From Carposina sasakii (Eukaryota > Arthropoda > Insecta > Lepidoptera > Carposinidae): 64,000 nt of DNA. The stretch is from positions 124,001-188,000 of the forward strand of contig CP053157.1 of NCBI GenBank assembly GCA_014607495.2. The letters run 5' to 3'. Shown here piece after piece: positions 27,101 to 39,100 of this stretch. Position 1 is the stretch's first letter. Every line of letters starts with the position of its first letter. The position numbers were made by a program, and so were the translations under genes. The notes below the pieces were generated by a model. That model saw only the letters and a program-made list of their open reading frames with translations, had not been told where the DNA came from and ran no database searches.

Positions 27101-30100
27101 GCGCAGAAGGTGGCGCGCACGCAGCGCAAGAAGGAGAAGAAGCGCAAGAAGGAGAAGCGCCCGCCCGGCGCTGACGAAGAAGAGGAAGGTATTTATCTCA
27201 GAACTTCTTTCAGTTTTAATTTTCAGTTAGTATAGGATGTTAAAAAATAGTCTACATGATCAATATCACAAACATTAGCCTATTGCTGGACGTAGGCCTC
27301 CCCCAGGCCACGCCACAAGGCTACTGCCATAGGGGGGGTTTCGACCACGCTAGTTGGTGCAGGGTTGATGTCCGCAGTGTGATTTTCGGACCATGTTGTC
27401 AAAACGCTGCCCACCTCCCGGAAACCCTTAACCGCCTCTTAAGATACCAAAAGGTAGACGTGAGGTTGTGCTATTCTACTCTGCCGATACCACACAGCAA
27501 AGCAAAATTTTGGTAACCAATATGGTTACCAAAAACTACAGTTTATTTTAATAGTCGCATATTATAATACGTTGTTTCTCAATCCTCAATCCTAAACCGC
27601 ACAGGAGATACCCCTTGACTGCGTGGTCAATATCACATATGTAATTAATTTCATATGATGTGGACATTATTGGAGCCTTTTTCGGTCCTGAGACTATTCT
27701 TAGCAAAAACCACTTTCGGCTACGGTTGTGAAAAGGGTCATCATCATTCATAAGTAAAGTCAACGCACTCAGCTTTGTCTAGCACCGCCGTGTGACTGAC
27801 CTCGGCTATATTTCGGCATTAGAGCAGGTTTAACGATCTCACATGATGTGCTCCTGTGACGTCACGGATTTATTTAAAAGCGAATGCATTGCCCAATTTT
27901 TTACTTGAAGCGCGGATCCGCTGACCATACGACCTGTTTGTTTATTACATTTTTGTTCTGTGTTTTCATTTCGTCGGTTTAAATCGAATCTAGGTCATTT
28001 GCTAATAGACTGAAGGACGCGCTTGGTCTTGTTGTGATCCAGGTGCGTATACGTGTGTTTTTACAATGTGGTCGGAAAAGTAGTGCTTGTAATGTGACAC
28101 TGCTGTTATTGTATTAGGTTTTTCATGTCTTTCTCTGCAAGCTAAGTCTAATGTCGATAATTCGGGTAGTAACCCATTCATCTTTCTGCCTTGTCCCATT
28201 TTTTTTAGGTTGGCTCAATATGTATTCTCCTTATCAAACTGTGATGCCGCTATCTACTGTGATCTTCTTTCCTGGTCTGTTCATTCATATTTCAATGTTG
28301 ATTCCAAGAAGTCAATAGGTCTGCTGATTTAAAAATAAAAATTTAGAAATGAATACCCAAATGACTCAACCGCGTGTTTTTGCACCGCTTGTCGAACGTC
28401 AAATGGAGGGAGGAGTATGGAGAAATTTATTATTTGGAGTGTAGACACTTGCAAGCTATTTACAATTAGAACACCCTTGTCTTGCGTACATGCCGTGACC
28501 TCAAATTACTAGATTCGCTAATCCTTTCCAAATCGAATAAAGCTTATTGCCGATTGACTGGCGTAGATTGAAATAAGTCGGCAGTTTCTGGCGGCGGGCC
28601 AGCTCCTGCGCCGGCACTCCCGGCCGCGCCGCCCGCATCGCTACACGTCGCCAGTGCCGCTCTCTGCCGGCTATTCTTATCGAGCTATTCCCGCAAGTGG
28701 GACACGCGCTCCAGTTCCACGGGAATTCCAGAAGGTTCCCATTGTGAAAGTGATTCAAGTGCTTCGGTGTTCAGTTCCGTTGACGGTTAGTGCTAATTGT
28801 ACGCGCCCCGGGCTGTCGCCCGCCTCTATTTATAATCTTGCCATTCTTTCCGATCAAATCGCTGATCAAAATCAGCGGAAGGTTCATTGAACTTTATGCT
28901 GAATGTTTTTCAGTTCAGTTATTTTCTGCAGTCTTGACGATGATCATTTGGTAAAGTTAATTCGGAACGTTTGAAAACAAAGATGGATATTAAGTGAAAT
29001 ATTTACAAACAATTAATTAAGGACCTTTTTACTTGTACCTAATCCTAAATATACTTTGAAAGTTCTAAAATATCTTGAATCTCTATATAAACATTATTAC
29101 CACTAATGTTGCCAGTTTGCCAGAGTTATACAACCATGTAAAAACTTCTGTACTCATATCGCTCTTTTTCATACGAGTATTGCGCTGTAATAGCTGATTT
29201 AACATTTTGATATTGTTTTTTTTTATTGAAGCCTGAAAGTTACGCCGATTACAGACAAGTTACGAAGTAACCATCCGTCTTGGTACGGGCATGTACTCGT
29301 AAAGCGACGGGATGAAAGGCATATTTTACAGAGAGCGTTGTGCATGAATGTGGATGGATATAAAGGAAGAGGTAGACCAAAGAAATGTTGGATGGACTGT
29401 GTGAGGGGACGATATGAGTGTACTGGGAGTGAGCGATGAGATGACGGATAATAAGGGGTTAAATGGAAGAAAAATACATATTTTTCCCAAATAAATGGGA
29501 ACAGGGCAGGAAGATGATGAGTGAAATATTTCTCTCATGTATTTTAACGCTTAAAAATTAATTGCAATTTCTGCATTCTTAAGCGATGTTTACGTTTGAT
29601 AGGTACCTATGTAAAAGTGGATGCTTAATTTAAGTAGTTACACATTATACTCTTCGATAATTCAACGTAAACTGACCAATCTGTATGACGATAAACGCTT
29701 GTCTAATGTTATAGATTTAGCTTGCATTATGGATCAATCAATTTAATAATTCAATTAATTTGAAGTAGTAGTACCTACCTGCTTAGCGTGGTGACTATGG
29801 GCAAACCCCCCTGTGGCAGTAGCCTTGTGGCGTGCCCTGGTGGAGGCCTACGTCCAGCAGTGGACTGCAATAGGCTGAAGAAGAAGAAGTAGTACCTAGT
29901 AAATATAGTATAGTACTACCTATACATAGTGGGTACTACTACTTCAAATTGCTCGTTCGGTATATCTGTAGTAATCGTAGCGTATCTCGTAGCCCGTACG
30001 GCGTCAGTTAACGTGTGCATTACATCAACCGACAGATATGGCCGAGGCGGTGGAAGCGTCCCCGAGCGAGGCCCGCGCGGGACCCAGCTCGGCCTTACTC

Positions 30101-33100
30101 GACGCTGACGAGAGGGAGGAGGCGCTCAAGCGCAGCCGCGAACCTCCCATCGTTTATAAGGATATTGATGTACGTATTTATTTATTTTGTTTGATACAGC
30201 AGCCGTGCACACGGTTGACACACATCAGTTAACCTCCATATTATGTATTTATTTAATATAGATCTAATCGAAGTACAATATCACAAAAACTATCATCCGT
30301 CACTGCCCAGAGAAAAGTTGTCCCTAAATATAGGGTAGGTACACACATGTATATATTACTACTACATTACAATAGAAAATTGAGCCGAAATCCTATTTTA
30401 TCTTGCCGAAAATTTAGGAAGTTCGTCACCATGTGATTTTCTTCAATAAGTTTTTATTTCTGAAAATCCCATAAAGCTGTATTTGTTTACATACTAAAAT
30501 AACACGCGTCGTCGGCGCGTGCGCATGACTCACTGTATGTAAACATGGCTTGCACACCATGGAAAAGAAATAAAAGAGAATAAGAATATTTATTGTTCGT
30601 AGATACAGGTAATTGAAGGTAGGTGTTATGCAAATTACAGTGCTCTGTATCTTGCCCATACTGAACTTACAAACATGAAAAATTAGTCCATTACATTATA
30701 TAATCAAATAGCACAAATCAATAACAAACAAAATAATCAGTGCAGTATTCAAACCAAGTAAAATCAACCATAAGCACGATAAAATCAATAATCTAACTCG
30801 TTTGTAATATTAGGCACGTAAGAGGAACAGCAGCTAAGTATATTTTCATACAAAAATAGTGTGCCGCGGAGCGGGGGTGAAGTATGGAACAAGTGCAGTA
30901 TTGAACATTGCAGCACTGCCCATTTACATAAAAACCACCTTGTAGTGACTAGTCAAACTACTTGCTCATTATCATGCTTCAAGATTGTTTTACTAGTCCA
31001 ATTACTCATCACTAGATGGCAATATTATACTACGTTTTAGTAATAAAGTACCCCGATAAAAGCGCTAGTGTCTTTGTAATTTTAATACTGTTACATTTCG
31101 GAGCACAAGCGTGTGGTTACAGCTACTGCGTTACACTGGCGCTGAAGCTCCGCCCCTATTATGACGTCATGACATCACGATTGCCACACGACTCACTTCA
31201 TAGTCCCACCTCCTCTTTTATACCTTCTTCATGTTGCACACTTTTTAGCATGCAACTTCGTGTGTAATAAAAAAAAATATAAGGAGAAATAATTTTAAAT
31301 TTATATGTATATATGTACTTACATATATAAGTATATGTAATTTGTATTTTCTGTAGTAGTGTATAGTGTGCAAATAATGAGAATATTTTCTTGTTATATA
31401 ACAGCATATAATGAAAGGAGTAGAACAAATTTTGATCTTTCTCCATTTTCGATAAACTTGTGATTAAGTTATTAATTTCGTCGAATAATTTTAATTGTAT
31501 CCCCAACGCTCTGATCATATCTGTACTTTCTACAATTCCAGAACTCTAATCCTGCAATAATAACTGTTTAGGTACTACTCGTAATTTCGAAGGAAGTGTA
31601 AGTAACATTAAAACAAGAAATATCGCGACATTGTTCAAATGAGTTATATTTCCCTTCATAAATAAACTAATTTTGTGAATTTCTGTGTGTAACGCGATAC
31701 AATTAGTATACAGCGTGTAATATAATGTATAGGTAATACCCACGTCCGTCTCCATGAAACAGATACAATAAAGAGTAGTGATTGTGAAAATGGATGTGGT
31801 CCGACTGAGTTATGAACTATGGTTCTACCCAAACTCTTACTTACTCTTACTCTTAACGCCTAACTGAAAAGTAACCGTTATGCTAAAGAAATCAAGCATT
31901 ACCATTAGCATATCACAACGGTGATACTATTCCTCAATAAGGAATGTACCTTACCTTTACTTAAGGCACTTGGTTGAGAGGTAAAACTGTCCTGACATAA
32001 GGTATTGTGTGTCATTGTAATTTGAGAGGATGATTAATTATAAAGGGAGTAGTATTTTATCGTACCCCAGCAACGATTATACTATTTAATTATGACACTA
32101 TATCTAATTTAAATACTAACATACTATGGAGCAGCTGCGTGGTGCTGGCAGAGTAGAGTTTGTACCACTCGAGGCGATTAAGGGTTTCCGGGAGGTGGGC
32201 AGCAGCACCTTTCGTGCTGACAACATAGGTAGTCCAAAAATCACACTACAGTCACCAACCCTCCTGCCCAGCGTGGTCACTATGGGCAAAACCCCCTGTG
32301 GTGGCAGTAGCCTCGTGGCGTGCCCTGGGGTAGGCCTACGTCCAGCAGTGGACTGCAATAGGCTGAAGTCGATGAGCAGCATATCATTTGTCTGGAATAA
32401 AACAAAATAGATGTAATGAATTTATAAAGAAACGTAGTTAGACACCTCCACTGAACATTTTCCCCACGTGCGTCCCCCGCGCGTGGCGGGTGGCCAAGTC
32501 CAGCGCATGCAGATGATTCCAGCACGTTCTGTAAACATAATGTCATCGCTCACTAATACAGACTTACTAACGGTACTCCGACGCAGTGAGTGAGTGTACT
32601 GGACTAAATAAAGTAATAATACATCGCCATTTTGGAACTAAACTTTCCATGATATCCAAACCTAATTAATTGTTATAAATACGAATGTAAGTTTATTTAC
32701 TCAATCAATTGTCTTGAAATTTTGCATACATATAGTTGGCAGTACAGAGAAGGACATGGGCTACATTCTGTAGCCTACGAGGGCAAAGTCGCGGGTAGAT
32801 AGGTAGTTAGTAATATAAACGTGAAAGTTTGTCTGAATGAAGATGTTTGACTGTTTGTTACTCTTTCACGCAAATCCTATGAAAGGGATTTTGATTACAT
32901 TGGAAATTACATAGCTAAGAAGTCAACTCGTGGAATTGAACATCTTCTTGAAACATCCAGTATTATAATCGTAGTTGAGTTCAAAATGTTTTACAAAGAG
33001 GTCCATGAATCTGTACTCACATTGCAGGCTTAACTTCCTTTAGTGTTTTACTAGTGCGGAACCAGTTAGCCTTTATCAAAGCGTTGTGAAGTAACAAGTA

Positions 33101-36100
33101 AATGTACTTATATCCTCAGGGTGCAGCAGAGCTAAAACAGCTGGAGTCACAGCTGTCGAGTGTCGAGCTTAGCGACACCGAACGTACCAGCCTGAGCGAG
33201 CTGCGGCAGTATCTAGTGGGCGGCGAGGGCAGCTGGGTGCTGGGCGACGACTTCCTGCCGCTCGTCGGTATGTAGACCGCGGCTGGTACCGAGCGAGCTG
33301 CGGCAGTATCTAGTGAAGGCGAGGGCATTCAACCGATAGCCGCAACCTTGGTCGTCCATCTATCTCGCAAACAGACACTATTTTGAAATCTGTTTTCTCT
33401 AGTTGTGAGGTCTGCGTGACTCTGTAGTTCCGGCTTCCTCATTTGGGAACTCAACCGTATATATAATGTATGTTTTCCGCAGGCCGCATTCTGTCGGATC
33501 CGGGCATCCCGAGCGAGGCGCGAGTGGCGACCCTGCGCAGCCTGGCGGCGGCGGCGCTGCGCGAGGACGTGGCGCTGCTGCTGCACCAGGACCGGCGTCA
33601 ACACGCGCTCCTCAACCACGCGCACGACATAGACCGCCTGCAGCTGCCGGAGCAGCGCGCGACGGCGCTCTTTGTGAGTGTTGTGTACATGCCTGCGCGA
33701 CGACATAGATAAAAGCCACTTCCATTCTATCATTATGAACTGTCAAAAAAGTCAGCCGATACGGGGCAACTCTGCTCAGGACGGCCGCGTTAACGTTTAC
33801 CGTTGTAACGAGTACTATATCTCGTCGTGCAGATCTGCAACCTGTTCGAGAACGTGTCTGCATCCGAATGGCTTCTCTACATCAGCGAGTGGGAATACAA
33901 CGGGTACCCGCTGTCCAACATCCGCGCCACCACCAAGGTATGGTTCGCCCACTGCTCCTTACTCAAGCTTCATTTACATAATTCCATTTTCTTGTCTATT
34001 GCATATAATTTTGAAGCAATAGATGACTATCACGGTCTAACTAAACTGCCAAGTCTCGCATTGTCAAAAACTTGTTAGATCTCATGTGAATATGAATGTA
34101 GCGAAACACACAGAAATTCACAAATTTTCACTAATGTGTTACTAGTTCGTGAAGTTTAGCCTTGTAGAGTTAGGACGTGTAGAGTAAGAAGCTTACCTCT
34201 ACAGTTTTGTTGTACTTTGTTTACATTCTTTTCGATTTTTAATAAAGAATTTTGTGTACAATAATACCTATACACAAACAAAAATCATATTCGTATTTAT
34301 TATCGAAATCGTATAAAGACAGTAGCAGCGGCCGCCCACAATCTCGTCCGCGTGAGAAGGCATTACACCCGCGAGCCAGGGCGGGTCCCAAGTTATACAT
34401 ATGAACCTTCTTCTTAAATCACTATATCTTTTTTAAAAGTCGCATCAAAATCCGTTTCGTAGTTTAAGAGATGTAATCATACTCGTGCATAAGGACAGAC
34501 AGATAGCGGGAAGCGCCTTTGTTTTGTAATATGTAGTGATAAAGGCACACTTACACCAGGTATGCGTGCACGCAGCACTCAGCGAGGACGAGCAGCTGCG
34601 TGAGGTCGGGACCGCACTGTTACACAACATCGCCGCCAAGGAGGTAAAGACTGTGGTCTGTATCGCTCTTATCTACCTCTTTTATTATGTACGCTTTTTA
34701 AAATGGTTTTACTTTTAGTGTCAAACTAAGAGGCGATATTATTCAATTGTCAGATAGCCTATCTATAGGATATTGTGTTCATGCTGTCTTACTCTAAAAC
34801 TTTACCAAGATAGACCATCAATGTCCTTCAGATTGACTGACCGCTGGATAAGTCGGCCCTTAATTAGGTCACATAAGGAATGACAGTAGAACTTTTGTAT
34901 TTGGATTGTGGCGCCATCTAGGCATCTAGTTGACAACAAACAGAAAATATTGTAGTAATCAGACATAAAAACATTATAAAATTATTAATAAAGAAATGGA
35001 AAAAATTCTTCACCCGAGTGGGAATCGAACCCACGACCTCTGCATACCGTGCTAATGCTCTAACCACTGAGCTACCGGGTCAATTACTCGGATGACAAAT
35101 TTTACCATCTCTTTTTTAAAAACATTATCTATATCCCTACTTCCCAACTAATATTTATATACCTACCTATGCGAAAATATGCGTAGAAAATATGCTTGAA
35201 ATTTTGCGTACATACTATACAGGGTGTAACAGAAAGGGTATGTTAAGCGAAAAGCTATGTAAATAGTCCACTATAGAGATCCTATTTCCAAAATTTCAGA
35301 CTCAAATTCACATTTTTATTTTTCCAGATAGTATGAAGAATTCCGAAACAACTCAGGAATGTCCATACAATCTTGAAAAATAAAAATGTGATTTCGAGTC
35401 TCAAATTTTGGAAATAGGATCTCTATAGTGGGCTATTTACATAGCTTTTCGCTTAACATACCCTTTCTGTTACACCCTGTATAAAAGAGTTCGAATAAAG
35501 ACTTAGGCTAATTATGTATCACACGGATGGAGTCGCGAACGTCCGCTAGTATATTATACATCCGAGTATTGCTGGCTAAAATAAATGCTAATTTCAAAGT
35601 AATGTCTTATAACAACAACTAAACTCGTGTTAAAATCATATCTCTGACATAACATAAGGACAATGTCAGATTCAAGTAGACAGACAGTTCCGTTCTGTGA
35701 GATAATGTCCAGGCAGCTGTCAGCTGTCTTGGTGTGCGCAAGGCTTATGACATACGACTCGATTCAGTTGTGAACTCGTCTCAAGTTGGCGCTAGTGTCT
35801 TTGTTACTTTTGCCCAGTTGTGAAGTATCTTTTTAGTTCCATGCAAATCCGCGAGATGTCGCCAGTGAAACTGAATAGCATACACTGAAACAACATTAGC
35901 GGCCTTAATGTCAATCCTCGTCAGAATATTTACGATATCGTCAAGTTTCCTGATAAAAATGCTCCGTTTTACCTTGTAGCTATATGAAATGGATTAATTA
36001 CATAACTCTTTTTAGATAAGACTTGCAAATAATTGCAGATTATTTAATATTGATATGATGTTGCTAGTGTTTTATACAACTTACGTAGATGTTTTTTTAA

Positions 36101-39100
36101 CCCTTAATAACTTACAGTTTCAATTTTGATACCAATCTTTTAAACCGAATGTTCACATTACTATTCGTTTTTTTTTATAGGTTGGCTGTTCGTATTTTAC
36201 TGTTGTATAATATTCTTTCCAACGAAATTAAAAATCATTGTGATTTTTTTAGCTATTTTTCCCTTCATCTAGACCCTCAAGCAAACACAATAATATTTAA
36301 AAAAAACACTTTCGTAAATCAGGCTACTAAGGGTTAAAGATTTTCTTAGTTATGTAGATTGGATTCTCATCTTCGAAACATGTGTGCATTAGCTTGAATA
36401 ACGTAGCGTTTCTGCATGTATGTAGTATCAACAGCTTAACACTACAGTACCTACTAGATCTCAAATGCTGTTTTTGTGAGTGTGTGTGTGTGTGTGTGTG
36501 TCAGGATAAACCCTCCGCCTGTCCAAAGCTATCGTAACATCCTTATCAAAAGCTATGCGCATTTCTGGGCAAAATTCTTAACCAACGCTTTTTAGCTTTT
36601 CCATCTCCACCGACCCCTGTTGCGAAGAGGTCAAAACCTACGCGATGTATTTGCTTAGACCAGGGGTGTCCAACATAATTTTGTGAAGGGCCAAGTTTTA
36701 TAACCGTAGCGTGCCAAAAGAAATTCCCAATGGCAACGATTTGAAGTAGCACTATTGGATAAGATATAATAAAAAGAAACTGCAATGGTATACCTATGCG
36801 ATTTATGAGATTTATTAAAACAAAGAGCCTCAGGCCCGCCATACACGGACCTCTTGCAGACAAGTATTTAGTTAGATGATAAAATTAATTAACGAATGTT
36901 GAACTGCTTTTACTGAATGAATATCAATGGATGTTGTCGCGGGCCGGATGAAGGGCTTATGCGGGCCGCATTGTGACCCGGGGGTCGTATGTTGGACATG
37001 CCTGGCTTAGACAATCGTTTCGCATTGACGTTCGTAATGTTTCCGTTTCCACCAATAGTGCTTATTAGACTACATCACGTCATTTTGCGAACGCACCAAA
37101 TTAAGAAATGTCTATAGATTCGATGGCGAAGTGTTGCTTTGTATAAGCCTTCTTTGGGGCTAGCTTCAATAGGAATTCTAGAAATTCGTTTTGAGACTGA
37201 AGAAGTCTAACCGCTCGAACTCAGCGGGCTCGGATGGCTACTCGGTCGCTACGGATTGGCTACCGACGTTCGATTGCGTTCGGGTTAGATATTTATCCGA
37301 TATCCGAAGAGCAGCATCCGATAAGTCGTCCGAACTCATTCGGGTCTGAGCGTACGCGTACTGTGAAAACCCGGCTTTTCCCTAGTCCTTGTAGCTATAG
37401 CTTACACTAGCTCCCCCCCCTCCGTCCCTGTGAGCGTGTGTGTCTGCAGCGCGTGTGTGTTGCAGTGCGTGTGTGTTGCAGTGCGTGTGTGTTGTAGCGC
37501 GTGTGTGTTGCAGCGCCTGCGCGCGTGCGCAGAGCTCCGAGCGCGGCTGCCCGCCCAGGCCAAGTCCAAGGTCGGTCGAGTTCCCGTCACACTCATTCTT
37601 AACACTTGTTTGTTACTCATCTGTCGTGCTGTTTCATGACTTACATGCTTCTCATCTAATTGTGACTTACATTACATCATTTATAAACCGTTTGTCGTGC
37701 GCTGCACTGCGATTCATTGTCATGACTTTTGGATGAATATTATACAGGATGATTTTTGGTCGTCAACGTTCCCGAAAACTATGGAATCTCCTCGTCATTA
37801 CGATCTTTTTCCTCCATGAAAGCATACCTGGGAAGTGTCTGGTTTCCAAAATATTAGGGTCCAAAGTTGAGTAAATAGACTGCGTTTTTCTGCATAAATG
37901 CACATTGACGCGTGTAGCAAGATTTTTCCACGAGAAATAATTAATATATAAATATCTATGAAAAAACTAGCATAAACACTGAACGCTATTTCGCCCGATC
38001 AAGTAATTAAAAAACATTAATAAACATCGTTTCCCAGCATTTTTTTGGCATAAACTTACTTTATTTGAGGTATAGAGTACGTACCCTTCGTTAAGGGTGG
38101 CAACGAAAAAGCACCCTGTATTAACACCCGTTCTAGCATGCGCACAAACAATGCACATGATATTGCCAGTTTTATATATCTGTGTTGTTAGTTGTGCTTT
38201 CATTGACGAGCGCTGTTCATAAATTAAAACTCATTAATTTGTCATGTGATGTAACTAATTGTCATGACTTACCATACAACCCATCTTTCGTGCTTGTACT
38301 TATTGTCATGATATGAACAAGTTACATACGAGTAATCTATCTATCGATTTTGCTATATGACTTTTGACTCATTTGCCACAAAATTACTACTTAAAATCGT
38401 TTTTTGCAATAAAGAAAGTTCTATCAGGAGAGGCTAAAAAGCCTGTGACTTAACATCAACAATCAACGTTCTGTGGTTTCTGATATAGTGCAAATGCATA
38501 GTGAACAAACACTTTTAAAATATCGTAATCTCTACCCTTATTTAATTTAGTGTTATGGTGATAATATAATAATACTTACATTGATTTAAAGATGATGCGG
38601 GGCTCACTAGAATACACCAGCTGCATCTCCTTACGTACATGCCGTAAGAGTTAATAAAGGAACTTAAGTTGTTCTCGCAAACGTTGATCTAGCACTAGCA
38701 ACTGTCATTGGTCTTTTACATCTGCTTCGCTTTGTGAAACGTGTCTGTAGAATGTTCGTCTTGATCTTGTAGCTACCCTATTTTTGGGACACAGACATAT
38801 ATGTGTATGTATGTGTCCCAAATGTGTGGGTGGTGAAAAGGGAAGCGCTTCCGGCCCCACCGGGACCTATGGTTGTGTGGCCTATGTATATATTCCAATC
38901 ATTGTGAGAAACTTCGATATCGCGTTCTAGGATTTTGCATACGATTGTGGTTCTCTCCTGCATCCGATAGATGGCTCCGCTACATGTATTTTATAAGTAC
39001 TGCTTTTACATAATTTATTGACACTCGACCGGCGTCAGTCAACATATGACGTTTGAATTAGCGCGCCGCCGCACCGGTCGGTGTGCAGCATGCTTGATGA

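Larger units (their letters stand above)
27189..30035. other. DESI-PUL intron between exons 6 and 7
   Basis: Contains repeat copies at 27262-27500 and 29788-29885, an RTE fragment at 29240-29520, and a GC-rich, promoter-like patch at 28570-28830. Nothing else recognised. Confidence 0.55.
30170..33119. other. DESI-PUL intron between exons 7 and 8
   Basis: Carries inverted-repeat arm 30834-31233, a repeat at 32110-32385 and a weak 'gcgggtagataggtagtt' repeat tail near 32660-32820. The remainder is AT-rich with no feature. Confidence 0.55.
34644..37513. other. DESI-PUL intron before the candidate micro-exon
   Basis: Contains a tRNA-like SINE (34977-35114), an interspersed repeat split by a MITE (35140-35555), a (GT)n run (36474-36500), a hAT-type MITE (36661-37004) and the 16-bp acceptor array (37434-37513). 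Other parts unrecognised. Confidence 0.6.

Noticed and set aside
35010..35081. tRNA gene on the minus strand
   Set aside because: Boxes A and B are good but the anticodon arm is poor and the flanks are shared with 51897-52034, which points to a SINE.
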